From Planctomycetota bacterium (GTDB lineage Bacteria; Planctomycetota; Planctomycetia; Pirellulales; Pirellulaceae): a DNA stretch of 55,488 bases. The notes beneath the pieces were generated by a model, which did no database searches, was not told where the DNA came from, and saw only the letters and a list, made by a program, of their open reading frames with translations. Position 1 is the stretch's first letter. The number at the start of each line of letters is the position of its first letter. The translations under genes were made by a program, and so were the position numbers. The stretch covers positions 1-55,488 of the forward strand of contig JAPLNL010000037.1 of NCBI GenBank assembly GCA_026692905.1, in the 5' to 3' direction. Of the stretch, positions 23,821-32,217 are shown piece after piece.

Positions 23821-26370
23821 TTACTCTTTCCCTAGAAGATGCCGAACAAAGAACTCGTTCATCTTACGCTGACCATATGCCCCGCCCATCCCGTGACCCG
23901 CGTTGGGAACGACTAGCAAATCAAAATCCTTGTCCGCTTTGATCAGCTTATCCGCAAACCGCAGCGTCGATTCCGGAGGGACATTCGTATCCATCTCGCC
24001 AACAATCAACAGCAACTTCCCGCCCAAGCGATGAGCGTGATCGATGTTTGAGGACTCGCTGTAATGTGGGCCAACAGGGTAGCCCATCCATTGCTCGTTC
24101 CAAGATGCTTTGTCCATCCGGTTGTCATGACATCCACAAGCGGCCACTGCAGCCCTGTAGAAATCCGAATGGTGCAACATAGCTGCCGCAGCATTTTGGC
24201 CGCCTGCTGACGTGCCATAAATCCCAACCCTAGAGAGGTCCATCTGGGGGGTCTGGGTGGCAGCCGCTTTGATCCAAAGTATCCGATCTTCGAACCCTGC
24301 ATCCTTGATATTATGCCAACAAACATCGTGAAAGGCTTTCGATCGGTTGGCCGTCCCCATGCCATCCATCTTGACAACGATGAACCCTAGCTCGGTCAGC
24401 GATTCAAATCGTTGACCTGGGCTAAATGACTTGGGAACATGCGAACCATGCGGTCCGGCATAGATGTCTTCGATGACCGGATATTTCTTGCTCGGATCGA
24501 AATTCCGAGGCAGCGAGACAAAGCCCCAAATGTCTGTTTTCCCATCGCGTCCTTTGGCCGACAGAACTTTTGGCGGCGTCCACCCGCTGGCGACCAAGGC
24601 ACTAATGTCGGACTGCTCGAGAGAACAAATGAGTTTCCCGTCAGCCACTCGACGCAGTTGAGTTTCCGGAGCCAAGTCGACGCGCGAGTAGCTATCGATC
24701 AAGTACTTGCGATCAGGGGAGTACTGAATCGAATGATTTCCGTCTGCTTCCGTCAGCCAAACCATTCCACTACCGTCGAAATTGACTCGGCCATAGTGAA
24801 TCAAGTACGGGTCTTGACCCGCAAAGCAACCACTCGCCCGGAACCAGAGTTGCCGGTTTGCTTCATCCACCTCTTCAATACCTCGAAACACCCACTCACC
24901 GGTCGTGATCGGATTGATAACAGTGCCTGTCGCGACATCGACCAAGTAGATGTGTCGCCAGCCACTTTGTTCCGAAACAAAAAGCAATTGCTCTCCGGAC
25001 TCAAGCCATGTCACTTGACTGACGTTGTCAGTGTGTGCGGTCCAGATAAAGGTCGAGCTCTTTTCATCGATGATATTTCGGAACTTACCACTCATTGCAT
25101 CGACTTCGATCAAACGGAATCGTTGATGGCCGCGGTCGGTTTGTTGGTAGGTGAAGTGCGAACCGGCTTTATTCCAGCGAAGATTCGGTCTGGCGAATTC
25201 ACTTTCGAATCGATCGACCTGCGGCTTGGTTTGTGTGCGGGTCTCGAGTTGAAAGAGATTCAATTCGTAGGAGGGAAACTTGTCGCCGGGTAGAGCGTAT
25301 GGCCGGGACTGCAAGACTGCTCGACCTCCATTTTCGGGCGAGGACTGGACCAAGTGAACTTCTTTGGCATCCCCTGGCTCAATACGAAACGCGATGACTG
25401 TTTTGGAATCGGGCGACCAAGAGACTTGTCCATAGGAGTTCCCATCGTTTCCGTCTTGGCTCACGACGATCTCTAATTCGTCCTCGCCCTTTACTACTAC
25501 ATTGTGATCCTGGATGAATGCAGTCCACTTGCCATCCGGTGAACGTCCTGAGTCGGCTCCGTTCGCTCTCGCTCGATTCCGGCGGCCAGATGGAATTGGC
25601 ATGGCTCGTTTGGTGCCATCGATAGTGAAAACTGAGGGGCGGTCAGTGGCTTCGTAGATACCAAGCTCCTCTCCTTTGTCGTTAACAACGGACCAGCGAT
25701 GCCCGCCAAATGTATGTTGGTCTTTTCTCGATCCAGGGCCGATTTTTCCGTACGAAGTTCTTGGGCCGTCGCCTGCGATCCAAAAGATTTCGATACTGGC
25801 AGCGGTTTTGTTCTCAAACGAAATCTCGGTATCTGCGCCCGTTGCGGGAGCGCGCGATCGCGTCGGCGCTGAATTCGTCTCTGCCGGTTTCGTCGACGAT
25901 GGTTCCTTGGACTCGACAAGCGACTTCGTCTCGGTATTCCATTCCCAACGCTTGTCTCCGATCAAAAAGAGTCTCGAGCCGTCTTCGCTGAATTCGATTT
26001 CTCGAATGGGCAAACGACGTGAATCTGTCCCGTTTCCGAATGCGACAGCAACGGCCTCGTGATCAAAGGCAAACGAGCGTGTTCCTTTCTCTGCATCGAC
26101 CAGGATAAATTCTTTTACTTCTTCTACTAGGTTGTTGCGGTACCAAAACTTGGCACCATTCGCAAACCAATGTGGATCGACACGATCGCGATAGATTCGC
26201 CGGCTTCCGCGTTCGGCACGAACCGTTCTTTGTTGAGAAGCCTCAGGCTGACCGTCCAATTCCTCCAGCGATTCGTATTGAGCCGACGCTTGGCTGGAGA
26301 TCAAAAGTATGCAAATGACACTAGCGATCAGGTGCGTAACGGCATTTCGCCAGGAAATAGTAATCGACAT
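23821..26370 (-). CDS. S9 family prolyl oligopeptidase (DPP-IV-like)
   Basis: The secreted protein of about 849 residues starts with a signal peptide (MSITISWRNAVTHLIASVIC, cleaved after SQASA). A beta-propeller DPP-IV N-terminal region follows, and then a C-terminal alpha/beta-hydrolase. The catalytic serine is in GIYGTSAGG (about residue 721), the aspartate in GEMDTNVP (about 794) and the histidine in NAGHGMGG (about 826). Such enzymes release dipeptides or act on short peptides in the periplasm. ATG 26370 is preferred over an in-frame ATG at 26394. An insert near residues 160-220 (FENKTAASIEIFWIAGDGPR) looks like a VHL-beta-type domain, uncommon in this family. Confidence 0.9.
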   Translation of the reverse strand: MSITISWRNAVTHLIASVICILLISSQASAQYESLEELDGQPEASQQRTVRAERGSRRIYRDRVDPHWFANGAKFWYRNNLVEEVKEFILVDAEKGTRSFAFDHEAVAVAFGNGTDSRRLPIREIEFSEDGSRLFLIGDKRWEWNTETKSLVESKEPSSTKPAETNSAPTRSRAPATGADTEISFENKTAASIEIFWIAGDGPRTSYGKIGPGSRKDQHTFGGHRWSVVNDKGEELGIYEATDRPSVFTIDGTKRAMPIPSGRRNRARANGADSGRSPDGKWTAFIQDHNVVVKGEDELEIVVSQDGNDGNSYGQVSWSPDSKTVIAFRIEPGDAKEVHLVQSSPENGGRAVLQSRPYALPGDKFPSYELNLFQLETRTQTKPQVDRFESEFARPNLRWNKAGSHFTYQQTDRGHQRFRLIEVDAMSGKFRNIIDEKSSTFIWTAHTDNVSQVTWLESGEQLLFVSEQSGWRHIYLVDVATGTVINPITTGEWVFRGIEEVDEANRQLWFRASGCFAGQDPYLIHYGRVNFDGSGMVWLTEADGNHSIQYSPDRKYLIDSYSRVDLAPETQLRRVADGKLICSLEQSDISALVASGWTPPKVLSAKGRDGKTDIWGFVSLPRNFDPSKKYPVIEDIYAGPHGSHVPKSFSPGQRFESLTELGFIVVKMDGMGTANRSKAFHDVCWHNIKDAGFEDRILWIKAAATQTPQMDLSRVGIYGTSAGGQNAAAAMLHHSDFYRAAVAACGCHDNRMDKASWNEQWMGYPVGPHYSESSNIDHAHRLGGKLLLIVGEMDTNVPPESTLRFADKLIKADKDFDLLVVPNAGHGMGGAYGQRKMNEFFVRHLLGKE

Positions 26371-26588
26371 CGGTCTCGCTTCGGTGATAAACAAACGTTG
26401 GTTGAATCGACGTTAGAGTGAGTCACCAATATTGTTTGCGATGTGAGGATTTGCAAGGAGAGATTTTTTGTTGATGGTCGATAGAAAAGGCCCCAGCGGC
26501 CTTGGTGGCCGTCTCACGTTCACCGCACTTTACGGGCCCCCCGACGAGAAAACGGGAGGGTGACGAACCGTAAAAAGATTTTGGATCT

Positions 26589-26647
26589 CAGATCTCAGAT
26601 AGCAGATAGCAGATAGCAGATAGCAGATAGCAGATAGCAGATAGCAG
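26589..26647. repeat. Tandem 7-bp array (CAGATAG)
   Basis: Seven consecutive CAGATAG units (26596-26644), preceded by a CAGATCT variant, form a perfect minisatellite. It directly abuts an 8-bp array. Both lie upstream of the four-helix-bundle gene. Translation of the array is an artefact. Confidence 0.95.
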
Positions 26648-26648
26648 G

Positions 26649-26728
26649 TTTCGGAGTTTCGGAGTTTCGGAGTTTCGGAGTTTCGGAGTTTCGGAGTTTC
26701 GGAGTTTCGGAGTTTCGGAGTTTCGGAT
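26649..26728. repeat. Tandem 8-bp array (TTTCGGAG)
   Basis: Ten units of TTTCGGAG follow the 7-bp array without a gap of more than two bases. The unit length change from 7 to 8 bp shows two separate expansions. Between here and the gene start, motifs such as ATTTGAAATTCGAAATT continue the theme in degraded form. Confidence 0.95.
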
Positions 26729-26894
26729 GGCAGAATTCATGTTTTCGATCTTGGATAGCAGGCTGAGAGTGCGCGGATGCGTTAAAATCGAAATGCTAAA
26801 AATGAGTAGGCTCTCCTTCCGGTTCCGCCAGGGTTTTGCGTTGTAAATTCGAAATCTGCGATCTGATATTTGAAATTCGAAATTGGAACACGCC

Positions 26895-27422
26895 ATGAAG
26901 TACAACCGCTTTGAAGACTTGCCCGTCTGGAAACTTGCCGCCGATTTGGCGGCTGCGATGTTCGAGTGGACTGCTCATTCCTCTTTTCGCGGCAAGGGCG
27001 ATCTTGCAAACCAGATCCAACGAGCCACCCTTTCCATCTCCAACAACATCGCCGAAGGTTTCGAACGAGGTACAACCAATGAACTGATTGCATACCTATA
27101 CATCGCTCGAGGCTCTGCAGGCGAAGTGCGATCGATGCTTGCGGTCATGAAACGGATGACTAACTTTACGATGTTGGCTCCAGAGATCGATCGCTATCAG
27201 GCTGAATGCGAACAGATCTCGCGTCAGCTCGGTGGTTGGCTCCAGAGTTTGCAAAATTCGAACATACAAGGCCAAAGGTATTTGAATGAAGAATCGAAAA
27301 GAAGATACGATGGCGAGCAGAGGCGGAAGGCGTTTTTGGATTTGAATGCGGAACGGATGAAAGAGATCGAAGCAAAGATTTTGGAAGACCAAAGAAAACG
27401 CAACCTGGCAAAAGAAGGTTAG
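26895..27422 (+). CDS. Four-helix bundle protein (23S rRNA intervening-sequence family)
   Basis: The 175-residue protein has the family hallmarks: YNRFEDLPVWKLA at the start, IQRATLSISNNIAEGFERG in the middle and YIARGSAGEVRS after it. These proteins, first seen inside 23S rRNA intervening sequences, form pentameric four-helix bundles related to the Avd protein of diversity-generating retroelements; their role is unknown. The C-terminus extends about 50 residues beyond the usual end as a charged helix (EEQRRKAFLDLN-like). I start at ATG 26895. The gene is bracketed by tandem-repeat arrays on both sides and stands alone. No reverse transcriptase is nearby. Confidence 0.9.
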   Translation: MKYNRFEDLPVWKLAADLAAAMFEWTAHSSFRGKGDLANQIQRATLSISNNIAEGFERGTTNELIAYLYIARGSAGEVRSMLAVMKRMTNFTMLAPEIDRYQAECEQISRQLGGWLQSLQNSNIQGQRYLNEESKRRYDGEQRRKAFLDLNAERMKEIEAKILEDQRKRNLAKEG

Positions 27423-27443
27423 TAGATTCGGGATTCGATGCTT

Positions 27444-27534
27444 CAGATTTCAGATTTCAGATTTCAGATTTCGGATTTCAGATTTCGGATTTCAGATTTG
27501 AGATTTGAGATTTGAGATTTGAGATTTGAGATGC
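27444..27534. repeat. Tandem 7-bp array (CAGATTT/GAGATTT)
   Basis: About thirteen 7-bp units run from CAGATTT through CGGATTT variants to GAGATTT, starting 22 bp after the four-helix-bundle stop codon. The same 7-bp period is seen in the upstream array, so the gene is flanked by related arrays. Confidence 0.93.
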
Positions 27535-27667
27535 GAAGCCCCAAGATCCAACACAGCTTGTGGTTGCCGTGGTTTTTGGTTCAAGGCAGTCGCTTATTGC
27601 AAGCGGCTAGAATGCCCTAAAAGCTAGAAGTGAACTATTGCGTTCCTGCCTTAATCGCAAGTGGCAT

Positions 27668-28801
27668 TTATCGCTGGTAGATCGGTAGGTAATGGTACTT
27701 CACTGAGAGACTAAGAATTGCTAGAGCTGTGCAATAGACTTTGCCTGCGTTCTGCTCTTCGCCGCTGGATGAAGACCAGGAACCGTTCGCGTCTTGATGG
27801 GAAAGCAGCTCCGCAGAAACGAGCTTCGATGCCGTCTCGGCGATTTCGCCTCCTCGTTGATGCATTCCTTGAGCGTAGTAATAGGTGCCATAAAGAATAA
27901 AACGCTCGCCCCATTTGGGCGGGTGTTCTTTTAGCCAGTCGGTAGCGCCAATCACCAGAGGCGATTCATATTGACCGCAGACTTGCATGGCCAACAATCC
28001 TGCGGCGGACATCGTGAACGTTGGACTATCATTGTTGGCTTCATAGGAAAAGCCATTCTTGGCTTGCCTGGGTTGGCCATTTGTATCGACAGGAGATGTA
28101 AACGAGCGGACCAAATAACTGATCGCATCATCGATGGTACTCGATGGTACGTCCATGCCATCGTTTTTGGCGCTGCGAAGAGCCATGAGTTGCCACACCG
28201 AAACAGACAAGTCACTATCGGCAGCGTCTGGAGTATAACGCCAACCACCTTTAGCAAACGCGGGCTTCTTGGTCCTCTGGCTACGAACGATCAAGTCGAT
28301 AGCTTTTTGGCACGCTTGATGAATCGCTTCATCGGTTTGGTCGTCGCCTCCCATGCCGATCATTTCGGTTAGCATGAGAGTGACGATACCGTGTCCATAC
28401 ATGCGAGACCCATCGCTTGCTCCGAAGTATCCTGCTTTGTCTTGTCGTTTTGCGCCGAGAACAAATCCAAGCCCTTTCTTCATGACGACTCCCTCGGGGG
28501 TTGAGTCTGTCGGTTGATGACCGACAGAGGCCATTGCCATGATTGCAAGGGATGTCATCGCATTCTCGTGTCCACGGTCGGAAATCGAGCCATCATTTTG
28601 CTGCTGCGAGAGCAGAAAAGCGACTGCGCGGTTGATCGCCGAGTCGACTTCAGGTGACTTGGCCGCTTCCTGCGATTGAGATTCGGCTGCGGACAAAAGG
28701 CAGCTCCCAATCAAAAGCAGGCGGAATATGGTTGAGAATGTCGACGAAATCAAGGTACGGGTGCTTTTCTTCATTCGGAGGTTTTTCGAGGACTTGTTCA
28801 T
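27668..28801 (-). CDS. Secreted prenyltransferase/squalene-cyclase-repeat protein
   Basis: The protein of about 377 residues has a signal peptide (ending near [10 protein letters not shown]) and an alpha-toroid made of repeats like those of prenyltransferase beta subunits and squalene cyclases: [43 protein letters not shown], and [11 protein letters not shown] near the end. Planctomycetes encode many such secreted proteins; no catalytic DxDD or zinc site is evident, so it is probably a binding scaffold. I start at ATG 28801; ATG 28774 is an alternative. It is divergent from the tagaturonate epimerase gene. Confidence 0.8.
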   Translation of the reverse strand: MNKSSKNLRMKKSTRTLISSTFSTIFRLLLIGSCLLSAAESQSQEAAKSPEVDSAINRAVAFLLSQQQNDGSISDRGHENAMTSLAIMAMASVGHQPTDSTPEGVVMKKGLGFVLGAKRQDKAGYFGASDGSRMYGHGIVTLMLTEMIGMGGDDQTDEAIHQACQKAIDLIVRSQRTKKPAFAKGGWRYTPDAADSDLSVSVWQLMALRSAKNDGMDVPSSTIDDAISYLVRSFTSPVDTNGQPRQAKNGFSYEANNDSPTFTMSAAGLLAMQVCGQYESPLVIGATDWLKEHPPKWGERFILYGTYYYAQGMHQRGGEIAETASKLVSAELLSHQDANGSWSSSSGEEQNAGKVYCTALAILSLSVKYHYLPIYQR

Positions 28802-28833
28802 TTGCCCCAAAGACTTGCGACTACGGGTTTCGG

Positions 28834-28881
28834 CGTGCTGTCAAAGACAACAAATTACGCCTTCGGCAGACTGTTATACGA
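28834..28881. repeat. Partial family C element
   Basis: Contains CCTTCGGCAGACTGTT, one base different from the family C arm, with a GTGCTGTCAAAGACAAC segment before it. It lies in the divergent spacer before the tagaturonate epimerase gene. Confidence 0.4.
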
Positions 28882-29010
28882 CAAAATCAACAAGCGCTGT
28901 TGCGTCGCGTTCGCATCTATGTGTGAACAGATCAGCGAGCCGATCTTCGCTCTTCCCTTCTCCGGAATTTCAGTGACAATAGGCGACTCCACTCTCAAAA
29001 AGGTACGTTG

Positions 29011-30276
29011 ATGTTAGTCTTAGAACCCTATTCCATCGGTGTTGGCGATCGCTTTGCCCACCAGGCTAAATCGCAACTCCGCGCGTTCATGACGCTGTCA
29101 GAGCAAATGAAACCGCAAAAAGGCTTCGATGTTGTTCCGGTTTGGAACAAATCGAATCGCGAACATACTTTTATCGGCTCCGAGCCTCAAAGCGTATACG
29201 ATGCCGCGGCCGCCGCTGTTGCTGAACTTGGCTGGACGCATCCTTGGTATGTCGATGCCGATCATATCCAGCTCAAGACCGTTGATCGCTTTTTGGATTG
29301 TTCTAATTTTTTCACTATCGACGTGGCTGATTCTATCGGCAAACCCGCAAGCGACGCCGAAGTAACACAGTTTGTTCAACTTCATCCAGAATTGCTGAGC
29401 CCAATCACGGTACCAGGGATTGATAGACCGTTGGTGATAGGTCGCGATGAAGTCGAACGGGTTGCTCGCAAGTACTTGTTAGCAACTCGCCAAGCCGGTG
29501 ATATCTATCGCTACATTGAAACAAAAAAAGGACATGGAAACTTCGTCCCTGAGGTATCGATGGATGAAACGGACTCACCGCAAACACCACCCGAGTTGCT
29601 TATTATTTTGGCTGCGCTGGCCGACGAAAAGTGCCCTATTCAAACGGTCGCTCCGAAGTTCACGGGCCGATTCAACAAAGGTGTCGACTATGTTGGCGAT
29701 CTAAAGCAATTCGAACGCGAGTTCTTCGACGACCTAGCCGTCATTCGATTCGCTGTCGGACAGTATGGCTTGCCAAGCAACCTAAAGCTCAGCGTTCATA
29801 GCGGTAGCGATAAATTTGGCCTCTATCCGATCATTCGAAAGGCGATGAACCAGACCGGTGCCGGGATCCACCTCAAGACCGCCGGTACAACTTGGCTCGA
29901 AGAGTTGATCGGCCTCTGTGAGGCAGGTGGAGATGGCCTCCTGCTTGCCAAAGAAATCTACGCCTATGCCTTGGAACACATCGATGAATTCTGTGCTCCC
30001 TATGCAAGCGTCATCGATATCGATCGCGCTCGATTGCCGTCCGCTTCGGAGGTCACTACGTGGGATGGTGGTCATTTTGCAAGTACGATTCGACACATTC
30101 CAGGCGAGGCTCGATTCAATGCGAGCGTTCGGCAGTTGTTGCATGTATCGTTCAAGGTCGCGGCAAGGTCAGGAAACCGATTCACGGATTTGCTCAAATC
30201 GAACGCAAAAATCGTAGGCGAACAGGTGACTACGAATATCTTTGATCGGCACCTGAAGCCATTGTTTCTGAGTTAG
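29011..30276 (+). CDS. uxaE: Tagaturonate epimerase family protein
   Basis: The 421-residue protein matches the UxaE family, which interconverts D-tagaturonate and D-fructuronate in galacturonate catabolism. Landmarks are GVGDRFAHQ near the start, WYVDADHIQ, FFTIDVADSIG, LKLSVHSGSDKFGLYP and GIHLKTAGTTWLEE. ATG 29011 is preferred over an overlapping TTG at 29008, because AGG lies 7 nt upstream of the ATG. No other uronate gene is adjacent. Together with the rhamnulose-phosphate aldolase fusion it suggests use of rhamnogalacturonan- or ulvan-like sugars. Confidence 0.85.
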   Translation: MLVLEPYSIGVGDRFAHQAKSQLRAFMTLSEQMKPQKGFDVVPVWNKSNREHTFIGSEPQSVYDAAAAAVAELGWTHPWYVDADHIQLKTVDRFLDCSNFFTIDVADSIGKPASDAEVTQFVQLHPELLSPITVPGIDRPLVIGRDEVERVARKYLLATRQAGDIYRYIETKKGHGNFVPEVSMDETDSPQTPPELLIILAALADEKCPIQTVAPKFTGRFNKGVDYVGDLKQFEREFFDDLAVIRFAVGQYGLPSNLKLSVHSGSDKFGLYPIIRKAMNQTGAGIHLKTAGTTWLEELIGLCEAGGDGLLLAKEIYAYALEHIDEFCAPYASVIDIDRARLPSASEVTTWDGGHFASTIRHIPGEARFNASVRQLLHVSFKVAARSGNRFTDLLKSNAKIVGEQVTTNIFDRHLKPLFLS

Positions 30277-30311
30277 ATTGCGACGAAGTACCCTCTAAGT
30301 TTCCAAGGCAA

Positions 30312-30360
30312 TAAAAAAACGTTCTAGCTGTTTCAATAAAACAGCTAGAACGTCGTCGAT
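30312..30360 (-). terminator. Intrinsic terminator
   Basis: A strong hairpin with arms CGTTCTAGCTGTTT and AAACAGCTAGAACG has an A-run on its left, which reads as a T-run on the minus strand, and a weaker TTTT on its right. It should end the minus-strand pilin-like gene and may also serve the plus-strand epimerase gene. Confidence 0.8.
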
Positions 30361-30515
30361 TTTCAAGGATGCGATTTTCGACAATGCGCTGGGATGTGTC
30401 ACCATCAGAGGGCGGAGCGGCATGAATAATCAGCCGGCAAAGAGCTCGTGGATTGGCGAAGTCAGGGTTGCGAGAACCGCGTCTGTAAATTCAACGGTTT
30501 ACTTGGCTACAATGG

Positions 30516-31040
30516 TTACTTGGCTGCAATGGTACCTGTAACAGTGGTGAGATAATCACCAGCCGCAAATTCACCGAATTCTCCGCCAATAAAGCTGACG
30601 GTCAAATTCATGCTCGCTCGGCCTACACCGTTCGAGGATGCAGTGACTTGCGCAATGCCATCGTCGCCAGCGTAATTCGTTGTGTCTGTTGCGACGCCAA
30701 CAGTCCATGCTGCTGGACCAGCTGTGGAACCGACTGCAAGGTCCAGTTTCGCGTTTCGCTTGAATGTATTGTCGGTAGAATTAACAAAGGGGGTGGTCGT
30801 CGCGAAACTCACATTAACGCCATTGACGGAATTCCCTTTAACAGTCCAAGCTTGAGCGGGGAACGCCTGAGGGTCATTCGTTTCGTTGTGGGTGATGGTT
30901 ACGGCTGAGGGAGCTACGATCGAAACCGACGTAGGGACAATGACTTTATAAGTTTGAGTGCTTTGAGCCATGACGGATTCGGTTACGAATCCAAACAAGG
31001 CGACCGAAGCGACTAACGAAAGTACAAATTTCTTGAACAT
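30516..31040 (-). CDS. Secreted beta-rich pilin-like protein
   Basis: I start at ATG 31040, giving a signal peptide (MFKKFVLSLVASVALFGFVT, cut after SVMAQ) and GGAG about 10 nt upstream. The mature part of about 150 residues is rich in Thr, Val and Asn, with alternating strands: TQTYKVIVPTSVSIVAPS near the start and AAGDYLTTVTGTIAAK at the end. A terminal TTVTGTI strand recalls chaperone-usher-like pilins and spore-coat-U-type proteins. No cysteines are visible in the mature part. Its last 17 bp including the stop are tandemly duplicated. It is divergent from the PEP-CTERM gene and lies in a secretin cluster, so a surface fibre subunit is a plausible guess. Confidence 0.75.
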   Translation of the reverse strand: MFKKFVLSLVASVALFGFVTESVMAQSTQTYKVIVPTSVSIVAPSAVTITHNETNDPQAFPAQAWTVKGNSVNGVNVSFATTTPFVNSTDNTFKRNAKLDLAVGSTAGPAAWTVGVATDTTNYAGDDGIAQVTASSNGVGRASMNLTVSFIGGEFGEFAAGDYLTTVTGTIAAK

Positions 31041-31051
31041 GGGGCAAACTC

Positions 31052-31090
31052 CAAACAGTAACAAAAGGGGGCAAACAGTAACAAAAGGGG
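31052..31090. repeat. Direct repeat in the pilin-like gene leader
   Basis: Two copies of CAAACAGTAACAAAAGGGG, 20 bp apart, lie just upstream of the start at 31040. The repeat could be a duplicated regulator site or simple slippage. Confidence 0.85.
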
Positions 31091-31305
31091 AAATGTTCCG
31101 AAAGCGGTTAGCAATGTCGCTCTCAAGACAGAGAAAGTTAGCTTCTGATTTGCGCCAGCAACCTATTTCTAAAAAAGTTTTTTGTTTATAATTTGAACAT
31201 TGTGTGGTGACTCGCAACCGCCTGTTGGGTTGTCAAAACGGCTTCGCTGCGGTAGGCTCAGTCACGTTGTGAAAAGGCTCTCTCAATGGTCATGGAAGAT
31301 AAACA

Positions 31306-32217
31306 ATGTATTATTCAAGCCTAGGTTCGGTGGCCTTCCTCGGACTACTCTTTTTTGATGTTTGTTTTTCAGTGGCACCTGCAACCGCTGGATTGATATT
31401 AAACCCAGCAGGAACCGTAGTTATAGAAGCTTCACCAATTCCACTCGAAGCCCGAGTCAAGCTGACCTCAGGATTGGTTAGTGGTGTTGAGGGTTTCGCG
31501 GGAAGATACTTTGGCGAAACCAAGGGGGATATCTACGTTTCGGAAAATGGCCATTTGGTTTTTGCGGCTGGTGAAGCTGATTTTCCAGTACCACTGGGCA
31601 GTTCGCAAGCAAGTATTGCTCCGCTTTGGGACGATTACCTGTTGATCCAGTCTACCGTATCACAACCCGTCAACAATGCGGTTTTAGCAGATTATTCGTC
31701 TGGCCATTACCTAGCTGTTACTTGGCAAAATGTACGATTGGAAGTGGAGACGGTTGCTGGCGAGGAATTTCCTGACACCAATCGCTCCACACAGGTTGTA
31801 TGGTTTGAGGGTGATACCATGATTCGAGGTTTCGAATTTAAGAAGGATGATATCGCGTTTGGCTATGTTCCTCATACAAGCGGCGCGGACTTTGGTGACA
31901 TTGCTGCAGTTGCAGGCCTCGATAAGGGAGATGGTACCTTTTCGGCAATCCAGGGTACTACCGATGGCTCTTTATCTGCTTCACAAGGTAACCTTTTGGC
32001 GCCAGGCGAAAACAACTTTTTGCTTTTCCGACCAGGAGTTGCAGGGTCTGTTCCCAATAATTTCACCGCAGACAGTTTTCAAGGCGGTTATTATCGAGGG
32101 GCTTTTTCATTAACCGCTGTTCCCGAACCTTCGTCGCTCGGGTTGTGCTTCGTATCAGTCGCAATCGCAGTTGGTTTCGCGATTCGGCGCAAGATCAGTT
32201 CATTTTCATGCTCTTGA
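31306..32217 (+). CDS. PEP-CTERM protein with nidogen-like domain
   Basis: The 303-residue protein has a signal peptide (up to about PATAG) and ends with VPEPSS, a hydrophobic helix and RRK, the PEP-CTERM exosortase sorting signal. The middle has features of a NIDO (nidogen extracellular) domain: YVSENGHLVF, IAPLWDDYL, YLAVTWQNV and TQVVWFEGDTMIRGFEF. NIDO domains occur in adhesive surface proteins. The gene is divergent from the pilin-like gene, and its 3' end overlaps the 3' end of the convergent gene by 23 bp. Confidence 0.8.
   Translation: MYYSSLGSVAFLGLLFFDVCFSVAPATAGLILNPAGTVVIEASPIPLEARVKLTSGLVSGVEGFAGRYFGETKGDIYVSENGHLVFAAGEADFPVPLGSSQASIAPLWDDYLLIQSTVSQPVNNAVLADYSSGHYLAVTWQNVRLEVETVAGEEFPDTNRSTQVVWFEGDTMIRGFEFKKDDIAFGYVPHTSGADFGDIAAVAGLDKGDGTFSAIQGTTDGSLSASQGNLLAPGENNFLLFRPGVAGSVPNNFTADSFQGGYYRGAFSLTAVPEPSSLGLCFVSVAIAVGFAIRRKISSFSCS

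Noticed and set aside
26588-26905. Repetitive ORF (SETPKLRN and AICYLLS repeats)
   Set aside because: Pure translation of the 7- and 8-bp tandem arrays.
26895-27422. Diversity-generating retroelement accessory gene (avd)
   Set aside because: The protein is related to Avd, but no reverse transcriptase or template/variable repeat pair is present; kept only as the general four-helix-bundle family.
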